Source of the DNA: Leptobacterium_A meishanense
GTDB taxonomy: Bacteria > Bacteroidota > Bacteroidia > Flavobacteriales > Flavobacteriaceae
Assembly: GCF_037645805.1 (NCBI RefSeq)
Contig: NZ_JBBEXE010000002.1
Coordinates: forward strand, 62,001-126,000
Direction of reading: 5' to 3'
DNA length: 64,000 nt
Shown: positions 26,618-35,546 of the stretch, in pieces
Position numbering within the stretch: position 1 is the first letter of the stretch
Layout of the letters: the number at the start of each line of letters is the position of its first letter
Translations under genes and position numbers: made by a program
Notes under the pieces: generated by a model
Told to the model about the DNA's origin: nothing
What the model saw: only the letters and a program-made list of their open reading frames with translations
The model's database searches: none

Positions 26618-27748
26618 TTAATATCCTCGTATGTGTTTTTTTCTGTTTTGCTCATAATCTTCAAATATCATTTCACCCAGTCCTTTTATGCCGGTATAAA
26701 AAGCTTTTCCTTGATTTGCCTTCGTAAATTCTGCCACAAAACGCTTAAGATAAGGGTCTTGTGCAATCATAAAAGTAGTAATGGGAATGTGTAGTTTTCG
26801 GGCTTGTTGAGCCATATTATAACATTTGTCAACAATATAATCATCTAGACCAACACTATTCATGTAGTAAGAGCCATCTTTCTTACGGATACAACTAGGT
26901 TTACCATCGGTAATCATAAAAATTTGTTTGTTGGTATTTCGTTTTCTGCGTAGCATATCCATGGCTAATTGTAGCCCTGCTACAGTATTGGTGTGATAAG
27001 GCCCTACTTTGAGATAAGGAAGGTCTTCAATGGCAATGGGCCAGGCATCATCCCCGAAAACTAAAATATCTAAGGTATCTTTCGGATATCGGGTTATAAT
27101 GAGTTCTGCCAATGCCATTGCTACTTTTTTGGCAGGGGTGATGCGGTCTTCTCCGTACAAAATCATACTATGGCTTATGTCAAGCATAAGCACTGTGCTC
27201 ATTTGCGTATTGAAGGTAGTTTCATTTACGACAAGGTCATTTTCGTGCAATTCAAAAGCATCAATACCATTATTGATTTGCGCATTTCTGAGGCTTTCAG
27301 TTATTGAAATCTGCTGTAGGTTATCTCCATATTGATATTCGCGAAAAGTTCCGGTTTGTTCATTACTATGTCCTGTGTATTTAGTTATATGATTGCCTGC
27401 TCCGCTACGTTTTAACTTTCCAAATACCTGGTCAAGAGCCATTTGCCGGATAGCTTTTTCTGTTTTAGGAGTAATAGTTATTCCAGTTCCATTACCATCT
27501 TCATCTGGCTCTTCTTTCAAATATCCTCTTTTTTTGAGTTCTTCAATAAAATCATCAATGGTATAGTTTTCATCAGTGAGCTGATATTCCTCATCCAATT
27601 CTCTAAGCCAGTTAATAGCTTCCTCTACATCTCCTGATGTGTGTGTTATAAGCTCTTTAAAGACGTCAAAAAGTTTGTTGAAAGGGTCTTGCTTAGGAGC
27701 AATATACTTTTGAAATCGAAAACCATTTTTTAGAAGATGCTCTCTCAT
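26618..27748 (-). CDS. VWA-domain protein partner of the AAA+ ATPase
   Basis: 376 aa. The MIDAS metal-binding motif is LMLDISHSM (DxSxS), followed by the downstream elements around LDILVFGDDAWP and FMITDGKPS. The N-terminal ~170 residues are charged and helical. It precedes the AAA+ gene by 2 nt on the same strand, giving a two-gene operon. Substrate unknown. Confidence 0.8.
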   Translation of the reverse strand: MREHLLKNGFRFQKYIAPKQDPFNKLFDVFKELITHTSGDVEEAINWLRELDEEYQLTDENYTIDDFIEELKKRGYLKEEPDEDGNGTGITITPKTEKAIRQMALDQVFGKLKRSGAGNHITKYTGHSNEQTGTFREYQYGDNLQQISITESLRNAQINNGIDAFELHENDLVVNETTFNTQMSTVLMLDISHSMILYGEDRITPAKKVAMALAELIITRYPKDTLDILVFGDDAWPIAIEDLPYLKVGPYHTNTVAGLQLAMDMLRRKRNTNKQIFMITDGKPSCIRKKDGSYYMNSVGLDDYIVDKCYNMAQQARKLHIPITTFMIAQDPYLKRFVAEFTKANQGKAFYTGIKGLGEMIFEDYEQNRKKHIRGY

Positions 27749-27828
27749 AGCTTATAAAATTACTATTTTATATCTATATTTTCTGAATGTAAGAAGTTAA
27801 AAAGTCACAAAAATTCTTATAAAAACTG

Positions 27829-27861
27829 TAAGAAGCAACCCAGTCTAGGGTTGCTTCTTAA
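27829..27861 (-). terminator. terminator of the S41 peptidase gene
   Basis: AAGAAGCAACCC (27830-27841) and GGGTTGCTTCTT (27848-27859) form a perfect 12-bp stem; on the minus strand the stem is followed by a T-rich stretch. It lies just past the 3' end of the minus-strand gene at 27894. Confidence 0.8.
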
Positions 27862-27893
27862 TTAATGAGGGCGAAAAATATTTTTACAAGAAG

Positions 27894-29366
27894 CTAATTT
27901 TGTGTAGTCATCTTTTCTAAATCTACATACATATTGTCTCTGGTTGGCAAGAACATTTTAGAGTCTGTCATAGCTTTTATTGGCATTAGGGGTTCTCTTA
28001 GTGCTGTTTTTCCAAAAACACCTGTTATTTCAAAAATAGCCCTTGATAGGAGGGGTTCATTAGTTTCTCCCAGTACACCTAAGTTTTCTAAATCTTCACT
28101 GATCGCTACATCCGGAACAAGTCCATCTGTGTAATCGAAGAAGCCAACAGCATTTTCAGAGCGTAATACTAATGGTTGCATGCCATAGGTGTGATTAGGA
28201 TTTAGATTAGATATTGTTCTGTCAATATACGGGAAAGGGGATCCCCTGCCAAAATCATCTAACAATGTAATAGATGCTTCATTTTTACCACGAGTCCGTT
28301 CTCCGATATGAATAACATTAATGTATGGATTTAATGCGTTGATGACTAATTCGCTCGCTGAAGCACTACTTCCTAAAGCGATAACATAAACTTTATTTAG
28401 GTTAAGGTTGTTAATAGGGGTGCCATCATCTAATTGATTTGTAAAAAAATTACTTACGTTTTGATCACCTAGCATAGCTTGTAAACGCGAATTCCAGCGC
28501 TCTTTAGAGAACAAATCTCCATTAAACTGCCCAGTAATCATACTAGATAAAGCAATGGCAGTACTTACTGAACCGCCTGGGTTATATCGTAAATCTAAAA
28601 CCAGATCAGTAATCCCATCAGCTTTAAATTGCCCAAAAGCATCATTTAACTGTTGATCAAAAGTTCGGGTAAAACCATTGTACATAAGATACCCAATTTT
28701 TGCTCCATTGATATCAATGGTTTTACTAATAAAAACAGGGTTTTCAGTAAGTTCTGTTTTAGTTAGAGTAACTTCTTGATTATTTGCAGTAATAGTATTG
28801 TTTGCTATATCAGCCATATTTAGCGTATAAACATCACTTTCCCCAAACAATAAATCGGAGAAATTATTGACGTTTAATGTTTGTCCGTCAACACCAACAA
28901 AAATATCGCCCCTCTGAATATTTTTCGTAGCAGCGTCAGAACCTGGGACAATATAACGGACATATCCGAAAACATCATCACTGTTTGAAAATTTAACCAA
29001 GCCAAATTCTACACCATTGGATTTAAAAACACCCTGTTGAGAATCAAGTAGTTCATTATAGTCACTAGTAATGAAACTAAACCGGTCTTCAGAAAATAAT
29101 AGTTCATCTGAAAAAAAAGATTCTGGATTTGAAAAGTTACTCAGATAAGTAATATATTCTTCTTCTGTAGCAAAACGGTCATCTGCCAAATTTGGGACAT
29201 CTCCCTGCCAGAAGTAATAGAAATTCAATCCTTTCCATATAAAATCTTGAACATCTAAGTTAGCGGGGATACCCCCTCTAGGGTCGGTTATTGATACATT
29301 GTCATCATTGTCATTACAGCTTACTATAAGAAAGAAGCTAAAAAGTAAAAAAAACAGTTTTTTCAT
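27894..29366 (-). CDS. S41 family peptidase lipoprotein
   Basis: 490 aa from the chosen ATG; an in-frame ATG 21 nt upstream also exists but MKKLFFLLFSFFLIVSC starts a proper lipoprotein signal with cysteine 17. An atypical PDZ-like region follows (YVRYIVPGSDAATKNIQRGD), then the tail-specific protease domain: DLVLDLRYNPGGSVSTA, the serine region ALGSSASASELV and the lysine in GERTRGKNEASIT, the Ser/Lys dyad. Probably an outer-membrane or periplasmic protease; substrate unknown. Confidence 0.85.
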   Translation of the reverse strand: MKKLFFLLFSFFLIVSCNDNDDNVSITDPRGGIPANLDVQDFIWKGLNFYYFWQGDVPNLADDRFATEEEYITYLSNFSNPESFFSDELLFSEDRFSFITSDYNELLDSQQGVFKSNGVEFGLVKFSNSDDVFGYVRYIVPGSDAATKNIQRGDIFVGVDGQTLNVNNFSDLLFGESDVYTLNMADIANNTITANNQEVTLTKTELTENPVFISKTIDINGAKIGYLMYNGFTRTFDQQLNDAFGQFKADGITDLVLDLRYNPGGSVSTAIALSSMITGQFNGDLFSKERWNSRLQAMLGDQNVSNFFTNQLDDGTPINNLNLNKVYVIALGSSASASELVINALNPYINVIHIGERTRGKNEASITLLDDFGRGSPFPYIDRTISNLNPNHTYGMQPLVLRSENAVGFFDYTDGLVPDVAISEDLENLGVLGETNEPLLSRAIFEITGVFGKTALREPLMPIKAMTDSKMFLPTRDNMYVDLEKMTTQN

Positions 29367-29511
29367 GGTTTGAATATTTATCATCATTGCAAAATAAAAA
29401 CACTAAATTACTGAGATTATTGTTAATTTAAAATTTTTTGTAACAAAATTGGAGATGCTTCGTCTTCCTTATGTAACACAAAAATAAATACGTTACAGTA
29501 ACGACCAGAAA

Positions 29512-30021
29512 ATGCAACAGGTTGATTTTATAAATATTGTAATGCCGTTCAAAGACAAGTTGTACCGTCTTGCTAAAAGGTTGTTAGTGTCTAGTGAAGA
29601 AGCAGAGGATGCTACACAGGAAGTTCTTTTAAAGTTATGGGCAAACAAAGATAAAATGGAAGGCTATAAAAATATAGAAGCATTTTCCATGACCATGACA
29701 AAGAACTATTGTTTAGATAGGTTAAAGTCTAAACAGGCCGGAAACTTAAAATTGGTACATAGTAATTATGAAGATGGTAATGTTTCGTTACAACGGCAAC
29801 TAGAGGTAGAAGACAGTGTTAGTTGGATGAACAAGATAATGAAATCTTTGCCTGAGCAACAAAAACTAGTATTGCAACTAAGAGATATAGAGCAGTATGA
29901 GTATGAAGAGATAAGCGATATGCTTGATATGAACCCAACGGCTATAAGAGTAGCTTTGTCAAGAGCCAGAAAAGCTGTAAGAGAAGAACTTATAAAAAAA
30001 CACAACTATGGAATTAGTTAA
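29512..30021 (+). CDS. ECF-type RNA polymerase sigma factor
   Basis: 169 aa sigma-70 family protein. Region 2 is seen in AKRLLVSSEEAEDATQEVLLKLW (residues 19-41, split by me) and region 4 in LPEQQKLVLQLRDIEQYEYEEI with the HTH DMNPTAIRVALSRARKAVRE. It overlaps the next gene, a small membrane protein, by 14 nt, the arrangement of a sigma/anti-sigma pair, and two DUF4252 genes follow as likely targets. Confidence 0.9.
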   Translation: MQQVDFINIVMPFKDKLYRLAKRLLVSSEEAEDATQEVLLKLWANKDKMEGYKNIEAFSMTMTKNYCLDRLKSKQAGNLKLVHSNYEDGNVSLQRQLEVEDSVSWMNKIMKSLPEQQKLVLQLRDIEQYEYEEISDMLDMNPTAIRVALSRARKAVREELIKKHNYGIS

Positions 30022-30433
30022 AATAGAAAAATTACTGGAGAAGTATTTCGAAGCTACAACAACTGTAGCAGAAGAGCAGCAATTAGAGGCTTATTTTTCA
30101 CAAGAGGAGGTAGCACCTCACTTGGAGGAGTACAAGCCAATGTTCCAATACTTTTCCATATCCAGGGAAGAACAGTATACCAAACACGTTCCATTAAACA
30201 CTACGCGAAGAAGCATTTATTACCGGTGGATTTCTGTGGCAGCTGTAGCCGTTCTATCACTTGGGGTTTATTTTGGTACGGAAAACCAAAAACAAAAACA
30301 GGCAATGTATGCTTATGAGGAAACTCAAAAAGCCTTTGAATTGATTGCCCAAAACTTAAACCGAGGTGCTGAAAAAGTAACTTATTTAAGTGAATTTGAA
30401 AATGCAAAAAACAAAATCTTAATTAACGAATAG
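30008..30433 (+). CDS. small membrane protein, probable anti-sigma factor
   Basis: 141 aa. An N-terminal soluble part (KIEKLLEKYFEATTTVAEEQ, a pattern seen in Bacteroidota anti-sigma-like proteins) precedes one transmembrane segment WISVAAVAVLSLGVYFG (residues ~75-91), then a ~50-residue C-terminal part. The overlap with the sigma gene supports a regulatory partnership; no zinc anti-sigma motif is present. Confidence 0.7.
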   Translation: MELVKIEKLLEKYFEATTTVAEEQQLEAYFSQEEVAPHLEEYKPMFQYFSISREEQYTKHVPLNTTRRSIYYRWISVAAVAVLSLGVYFGTENQKQKQAMYAYEETQKAFELIAQNLNRGAEKVTYLSEFENAKNKILINE

Positions 30434-30448
30434 TAAATCTTAGAAATC

Positions 30449-30985
30449 ATGAAAAAAATAGTTTTAATAGTATTAGCTGTAGTCTTACCCCTTATGTCTT
30501 TTAGCCAGTCAATTTTTGACAAATTTGAAGACTCAGACAATGTAACAACCGTGGTGATAAACCAGAACATGTTTAAATTGTTTTCCAGAATAGAATCTGA
30601 TGATCCTGAGGCAAAGGAATTCATGGAAATGGTAAAATCCCTTAAAGACCTTAAAGTATTTATAACAGAAAATAAAGCGGTTGCAGCTGATATGCAACAA
30701 ACAGTAGATAAATACTTGAAAGGCTCTTCTTTACAAGAGTTGATGAGGGTGAAAGACAAAGAGGCCAATGTAAAGTTCTATATCAAAGAGGGGAAAGATG
30801 AAGACCATGTAAGCGAACTGTTGATGTTTGTTAGTGGTATGAAAGAGGTAGAAGCAAATGGCAGAAAAATAGAAACAGTGCTGCTTACGCTTACAGGTGA
30901 TATAGACCTGAATAAAATAAGCACCCTTACGAAGAAAATGAACCTACCTTCTGACCTTGAGAAGGTTGATAAAAGCAATAAATAA
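30449..30985 (+). CDS. DUF4252 exported protein
   Basis: 178 aa with signal peptide (MKKIVLIVLAVVLPLMSFSQ). The body has the DUF4252 pattern: an N-terminal TVVINQNMFKLFSRI strand, a middle LKVFITENKA strand and a C-terminal ILT-like METVLLTLTGDIDL region. The function of the family is unknown. Third gene of the ECF operon, 15 nt after the anti-sigma gene. Confidence 0.75.
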   Translation: MKKIVLIVLAVVLPLMSFSQSIFDKFEDSDNVTTVVINQNMFKLFSRIESDDPEAKEFMEMVKSLKDLKVFITENKAVAADMQQTVDKYLKGSSLQELMRVKDKEANVKFYIKEGKDEDHVSELLMFVSGMKEVEANGRKIETVLLTLTGDIDLNKISTLTKKMNLPSDLEKVDKSNK

Positions 30986-30997
30986 ACCTTAAAATGA

Positions 30998-31029
30998 AAA
31001 ATGTTTGCCATGTACATGGCAAACATTTT
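30998..31029. repeat. 32-bp perfect palindrome between the DUF4252 genes
   Basis: A fully symmetric sequence centred between 31013 and 31014 (arm AAAATGTTTGCCATGT). As RNA it makes a 14- to 16-bp hairpin ending in TTTT, so it may be a partial terminator that lowers expression of the last gene of the operon. Confidence 0.8.
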
Positions 31030-31051
31030 CCTAACCTAAAAAGTATTAAAG

Positions 31052-31594
31052 ATGAAATCATTAGCGTATTTTTTCAGTGTACTGATTGCGGCACTGTTTT
31101 TGACTTCTTGTAATGGCGGACAGAGCCTTCAGGAGTATTTTGTGGAAAATTCAGAAGACAAAGATTTCTTGGTCATTGATGTTCCGGCCAGTTTGCTAAA
31201 TCTTTCAGAAGTTGATCTTAATGAAGGTCAAAAAGAAGCCTACGAGTCTATTAAAAAAATGAATATTCTTGCTTTTAGGGTTCAAGAGGATAACAAAGCT
31301 GATTATGAAGCAGAAAAAACAAAAATCAAAGAAATCCTTAAAAACCCAAAGTATCAGGATTTAATGAAGTTCAATAGCGGAACTGCTAAAGCAACGGTAA
31401 AATATCTTGGAAAAGAAGATGCTATTGATGAGGTAATTGTTTATGGGAGCGATAATCAATATGGCTTTGCAGTAGTGAGGGTATTGGGCAATAAAATGAA
31501 ACCTGAAAATATTGTTGCCTTAGTACAAGCATTAGACAAGGCAAATGTAGATGGAGAAGGGTTAAATGAGATAAAAGGTTTTCTCGGAATGTAA
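31052..31594 (+). CDS. DUF4252 lipoprotein
   Basis: 180 aa, paralogue-like to the preceding gene. The signal peptide ends in a lipobox, ALFLTSC, with cysteine at residue 20, so it is anchored in the outer or inner membrane. The pattern FLVIDVPASLLNLSEV, ILAFRV and AIDEVIVYGSDNQYGFAVVRVLG matches DUF4252. Last gene before a bidirectional terminator. Confidence 0.75.
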   Translation: MKSLAYFFSVLIAALFLTSCNGGQSLQEYFVENSEDKDFLVIDVPASLLNLSEVDLNEGQKEAYESIKKMNILAFRVQEDNKADYEAEKTKIKEILKNPKYQDLMKFNSGTAKATVKYLGKEDAIDEVIVYGSDNQYGFAVVRVLGNKMKPENIVALVQALDKANVDGEGLNEIKGFLGM

Positions 31595-31616
31595 AAATGA
31601 TATACGGAAAGAATGG

Positions 31617-31648
31617 CAAAACGCTGCTCCATATGGAGCAGCGTTTTT
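31617..31648. terminator. bidirectional terminator
   Basis: AAAACGCTGCTCC and GGAGCAGCGTTTT form a perfect 13-bp stem with an ATAT loop, A/T runs on both sides. It separates the ECF operon (plus) from purB (minus). Confidence 0.92.
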
Positions 31649-31650
31649 AT

Positions 31651-32994
31651 TTATACTCCAGTATAATTGCTTGGGGTAATGTTTTTAAGCTCCATCCTTA
31701 CAGCATCAGAAACTTCCAGTGTATCAATGAAAGCAGCAATAGATTGTTTGGTGATTTTTTCATTCGTCCGGGTAAGCCCTTTTAAAGCCTCGTATGGTTC
31801 CGGATAGCCTTCCCTTCGCAAAATTGTCTGGATGGCTTCAGCTACTACGGCCCAATTATTTTCCAGGTCCTTTTGAATTTGGGGTTCGTTTAGTAATAAC
31901 TTATTTAAACCTTTAAGTGTAGCTTCGAAACCAATTATAGAATGACCGATAGGCACACCAATGTTTCGTAATACCGTACTATCTGTCAAATCACGTTGCA
32001 ATCGAGAAACAGGGAGTTTCGCTGATAAATGTTCAAAAATAGCATTGGCAATTCCTAAGTTACCTTCCGAGTTTTCAAAATCGATAGGGTTTACTTTATG
32101 GGGCATTGCCGAGGAGCCTACTTCACCCTTTTTGATTTTTTGCTTGAAATAATCCATGGAAATATAGGTCCAAAAATCACGATCAAGGTCAATAAGAATT
32201 GTATTGATACGTTTCATGGTATCAAAAATGGCTGCTAAATGATCATAATGCTCAATTTGTGTGGTAGGGAAAGAATGATGCAAACCTAATTGTTCTTCTA
32301 CGAATTGTTTTCCAAACATTCGCCAATATACAGAAGGATAGGCTACTTTATGGGCATTAAAATTTCCGGTAGCCCCGCCGAATTTTGCCGCATATGGAAT
32401 TTGTTGCAGTAATTTCAATTGCTCTTCAATACGCGTTACAAAAACTTCTAACTCCTTTCCTAACCGGGTGGGCGAAGCAGGTTGGCCATGTGTTCTTGCA
32501 AGCATAGGGACAGTTGTCCAATTTACAGCCAGTATTTTTAACTTTTCGATAAGTGTGTCCAACGCAGGAAGGTACACCTGTTGGATACTTTCTTTTAGCG
32601 ATAATGGAACCGCTGTGTTATTAATGTCTTGTGAGGTAAGTCCAAAGTGGATAAACTCTTTATATTTAGGGATGTTTAAAGCATCAAACTTGTCTTTTAT
32701 AAAATACTCTACCGCTTTTACATCGTGATTGGTTGTTTTTTCAATTTCTTTAATGACTAGGGCATCTTCTGTAGTGAAATGCAGGTACAAAGCCCTTAAA
32801 CCTTCAAACAAGTTGGTGTCAAATGTTTCCAGTTGTGGTAAGGGAACTTGGCACAAAGCGATAAAGTATTCTACTTCTACACGGACACGATATTTTATAA
32901 GCGCTTCTTCCGAAAAATAAGCAGCAAGTGATTGTGTTTTGTTTCTATAACGCCCATCAATTGGAGAAATGGCATTTAACGTAGTGAGTGACAT
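31651..32994 (-). CDS. purB: adenylosuccinate lyase
   Basis: 447 aa. Splits SAICAR and adenylosuccinate in purine synthesis. I start it at the ATG of MSLTTLNAISPIDGRYR; an upstream TTG in frame is part of the -7 element of the promoter and so cannot be used. Signature GEVGSSAMPHKVNPIDFENSE holds the flexible catalytic loop, and the histidines in THGQPASPTRLGKE and TSQDINNTA are present. E. coli-type subfamily by length and SPIDGRY start. Confidence 0.95.
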   Translation of the reverse strand: MSLTTLNAISPIDGRYRNKTQSLAAYFSEEALIKYRVRVEVEYFIALCQVPLPQLETFDTNLFEGLRALYLHFTTEDALVIKEIEKTTNHDVKAVEYFIKDKFDALNIPKYKEFIHFGLTSQDINNTAVPLSLKESIQQVYLPALDTLIEKLKILAVNWTTVPMLARTHGQPASPTRLGKELEVFVTRIEEQLKLLQQIPYAAKFGGATGNFNAHKVAYPSVYWRMFGKQFVEEQLGLHHSFPTTQIEHYDHLAAIFDTMKRINTILIDLDRDFWTYISMDYFKQKIKKGEVGSSAMPHKVNPIDFENSEGNLGIANAIFEHLSAKLPVSRLQRDLTDSTVLRNIGVPIGHSIIGFEATLKGLNKLLLNEPQIQKDLENNWAVVAEAIQTILRREGYPEPYEALKGLTRTNEKITKQSIAAFIDTLEVSDAVRMELKNITPSNYTGV

Positions 32995-33015
32995 CGTACC
33001 GTGTTTTAAAAACCT

Positions 33016-33042
33016 CAAAGATACCGTATCTATAATTAAAAA
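33016..33042 (-). promoter_or_regulatory. promoter of purB
   Basis: On the minus strand TATCTTTG (33023-33016) fits TAnnTTTG exactly; 20 nt upstream is TTTC as a weak -33. The predicted start of transcription is about 15 nt before the purB ATG. Confidence 0.55.
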
Positions 33043-33059
33043 GGAAAGGTGGTAATGGA

Positions 33060-33623
33060 TTATTTAACAAGCTGTTTCAATACTTTTTTTGCAGCGGTTT
33101 TGTAAGCAGGTGAATGCTCCGTTATATTTTGTTCGAGTACAATTTGTAGTTCGGGATGGATCCAATCATATTTTTTGCCCAATTCGTATAAAGCATAAAT
33201 GGAGTAGGCTTTAGCAGCTACTTTTTCGTCATTGATAAGCCAATCGAAACATGCTTCGGTGATTTTTTCTAGGTGTTTTTCTGTCAATCGTTGCTTTAAC
33301 ATAGAAGGAGTTTTACTAAAATAACTTTTGATGAGCATTTGACAGATTTTTGCCATAGGGCGTATGGAAGAGTCCAATTTGAAAGAAACAAGGTTTTTGG
33401 TAAACGTGTCGAGACAAGGAATTAGCCAGTCCAACCCCTCATTGCATACAAACTCCAATATCCAGCATGCCCTGCTGGAGATAGGGTCATCAAAATCATA
33501 ACATTTATCTAATAAAGGAGCAAACAGTGCGCTATTATTAAGAACAGTATTGGCAAGCCTTAGTCTTGTTTCCCGATAAGCTTTTAAAGATTCAAGCTCT
33601 TTGTAAAACGCTGCAACGGTCAT
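33060..33623 (-). CDS. HEAT-like helical protein linked to purB
   Basis: 187 aa, all-helical by composition, with no signal peptide or membrane segment. The regular spacing of hydrophobic residues (for example ACWILEFVCNEGLDWLIPCL and AKAYSIYALYELGKKY) suggests HEAT/ARM-like repeats. The gene regularly sits beside purB in flavobacteria and is sometimes mis-annotated as adenylosuccinate lyase; it has none of the lyase motifs. Function unknown. Confidence 0.65.
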   Translation of the reverse strand: MTVAAFYKELESLKAYRETRLRLANTVLNNSALFAPLLDKCYDFDDPISSRACWILEFVCNEGLDWLIPCLDTFTKNLVSFKLDSSIRPMAKICQMLIKSYFSKTPSMLKQRLTEKHLEKITEACFDWLINDEKVAAKAYSIYALYELGKKYDWIHPELQIVLEQNITEHSPAYKTAAKKVLKQLVK

Positions 33624-33660
33624 TCTTTTTTAGTATTTTTAGCGTATTAAATTTAAAGAG

Positions 33661-34128
33661 ATGCAGGTTATTAAAAAAGTATTGATCGGATTATTAATAG
33701 TTTTTATCGGGATGCAATTCATCCGTCCGGAAAAAAACATAAGTGATGTGATGCCGGCAACAGATATCATTATAAGTACAAAGCCACCGGCTAATATCCA
33801 GTCTATATTAAGAACTTCTTGTTATGATTGCCACTCCAATCATACCAATTATCCTTGGTACAACAATATTGCCCCGGTTTCTTATTGGTTAGCCGATCAT
33901 GTTAAGGACGGTAAAAAACATTTGAACTTTTCAGAATGGGGAACCTATTCACCCAAAAGAAAAGCACATAAAATGGAAGAATTGATTGAGGAGGTAAAAG
34001 TACATGAAATGCCTTTGAGTTCATATCTATGGATGCACCAAGAGTCTAAACTGACCGATGTGCAAATAAAAGCACTTACAGATTGGGCTGCCAACCTTCG
34101 TTTTATTTATCAGATAGATGTGCAATAG
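33661..34128 (+). CDS. haem-binding domain protein
   Basis: 155 aa. An N-terminal membrane anchor (VLIGLLIVFIGMQF) is followed by a CxxCH haem-attachment motif in SCYDCHSNHTNYPWYNNIAP (residues ~53-72), typical of the Bacteroidota haem_bd family, and the tail MHQESKLTDVQIKALTDWA. Probably a periplasmic c-type haem protein; the partner is unknown. Its last 26 nt overlap the 3' end of the convergent sirtuin gene. Confidence 0.8.
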   Translation: MQVIKKVLIGLLIVFIGMQFIRPEKNISDVMPATDIIISTKPPANIQSILRTSCYDCHSNHTNYPWYNNIAPVSYWLADHVKDGKKHLNFSEWGTYSPKRKAHKMEELIEEVKVHEMPLSSYLWMHQESKLTDVQIKALTDWAANLRFIYQIDVQ

Positions 34129-34789
34129 CTTTTGGGACGCCTTTGGTAGCTACGTCAGGAATAATGTGAAGGTTAGGAAAATCTTGCTCATTTACTGAAG
34201 GCTTAGGGTCTACAAAATAAATAGGGATGTCATTTTTGGTATAATGTACTAAACTGGCAGCAGGGTATACCTGCATGGAAGTGCCCACAATAATTAAAAC
34301 AGAAGCTTTTTCAACTATCTCGGCAGCCACTTCTAGCATGGGCACCGCTTCTCCAAACCATACAATGTGCGGTCGCAATTGATGGTTTTGTTCGCATACA
34401 TCCCCTAAGCAAATATCTTTCTGCCATTCATAAATTAAGCTTTCATTATAGGAACTTCTGGCTTTCAGTAGTTCCCCGTGTAAGTGTAGCACATGATTGC
34501 TCCCTGCACGCTCATGCAGATCATCTACATTTTGTGTAATGACGGTTACGTTGTATTGTTCTTGGAGCTGCGCCAAGGCAGTATGTGCCTTATTAGGAGT
34601 AACTTTTAATAACTGTCGCCTTCGTTGATTGTAAAAATCGAGTACCAATTCGGGATTTTTTTGCCAACCTATAGGAGAAGCTACCTCCATAATATCATGT
34701 CCTTCCCATAATCCATCGGCATCCCTAAAAGTTTTAAGGCCACTCTCAGCACTGATTCCGGCTCCACTAAGTACTACGACATGTTCCAT
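34103..34789 (-). CDS. cobB: NAD-dependent protein deacylase, sirtuin family
   Basis: 228 aa. NAD-binding motif GAGISAESGLKTFRD at the N-terminus, TQNVDDLHERAGS, the catalytic histidine in LHLHGELLKARS and the VIVGTSMQVYPAASL segment. The zinc cysteines of the usual small domain are largely missing (one in ICLGDVC), common in class III sirtuins of this phylum; the tyrosine/arginine pair of desuccinylases is not obvious to me. Convergent with the haem protein gene and divergent from trmH. Confidence 0.85.
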   Translation of the reverse strand: MEHVVVLSGAGISAESGLKTFRDADGLWEGHDIMEVASPIGWQKNPELVLDFYNQRRRQLLKVTPNKAHTALAQLQEQYNVTVITQNVDDLHERAGSNHVLHLHGELLKARSSYNESLIYEWQKDICLGDVCEQNHQLRPHIVWFGEAVPMLEVAAEIVEKASVLIIVGTSMQVYPAASLVHYTKNDIPIYFVDPKPSVNEQDFPNLHIIPDVATKGVPKAIAHLSDK

Positions 34790-34798
34790 AAATACGTT

Positions 34799-34828
34799 TT
34801 TGCAAACGCAAGATAACGTCTATCTTTG
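34799..34828 (+). promoter_or_regulatory. promoter of the TrmH-family gene
   Basis: TTTG (34799-34802) and TATCTTTG (34821-34828) are 18 nt apart, a near-ideal Bacteroidota promoter, 18 nt before the start codon of the next gene. Confidence 0.7.
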
Positions 34829-34846
34829 AATAAATGAAGCTTTTAA

Positions 34847-35506
34847 ATGGACGATAAGAAGCTGTTAACATACCTGGAAGATTTTATTACAGAAGGACGT
34901 AAGCAAAAATTTGTAGATGTTCTTTCACAAAGGACACGTCATTTTACAGTAGCTATGGAAGATGTATATCAACTACACAACACGAGTGCTGTTATTAGAA
35001 GTTGTGATGTTTTTGGTATTCAGGATGTGCATATTGTAGAAGCCCGGTATGGAAAGCGTTTGGACAAAAACATAGCCATGGGAGCTCAACAATGGGTAGA
35101 CGTCTATAGATATCCATCAACAGCTGATTGTATTGCTTCTTTAAAAGAAAAGGATTATCAAATTATTGCAACAACTCCCCATACAGATTTCTGCATGTTG
35201 GATGATTTTGATGAAACTGAAAGAAGTGCTTTTTTCTTCGGGACAGAAAAGGAAGGATTATCTAAAGAAATTATCAAAACAGCCGATGGGTTTTTAAAAA
35301 TACCAATGGTCGGATTTACAGAAAGTCTTAACATATCCGTTTGCGTAGCAGTTATCTTGCATACATTGACTGTAAAACTAAGAAAGTCGGACATAGATTG
35401 GCAGCTTTCTGAAACAGAACAATTTGAAAAACAATTGGACTGGACAAAAAAATCTATAAAAAGTATTGATCAAATACTTTCTCGATATCTTGATTCTATA
35501 AATTAA
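34847..35506 (+). CDS. trmH: TrmH-family RNA 2'-O-methyltransferase
   Basis: 219 aa SPOUT-class enzyme. Motif 1 NTSAVIRSCDVFGI, motif 2 FFFGTEKEGLSKE and motif 3 IPMVGFTESLNISVCVAVIL are all present, the last two forming the knotted SAM site. Length and sequence around MGAQQWVDVYRY fit tRNA (Gm18) methyltransferases; rRNA methylation cannot be excluded. Transcribed from its own promoter. Confidence 0.85.
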   Translation: MDDKKLLTYLEDFITEGRKQKFVDVLSQRTRHFTVAMEDVYQLHNTSAVIRSCDVFGIQDVHIVEARYGKRLDKNIAMGAQQWVDVYRYPSTADCIASLKEKDYQIIATTPHTDFCMLDDFDETERSAFFFGTEKEGLSKEIIKTADGFLKIPMVGFTESLNISVCVAVILHTLTVKLRKSDIDWQLSETEQFEKQLDWTKKSIKSIDQILSRYLDSIN

Positions 35507-35546
35507 ATCAAAATAATTATATTTGTTTAATATTATTTAAATTATT

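Noticed and set aside
31597..31785. 62-codon plus-strand frame over the purB terminator
   Set aside because: It spans a perfect terminator hairpin and the 3' end of purB in antisense.
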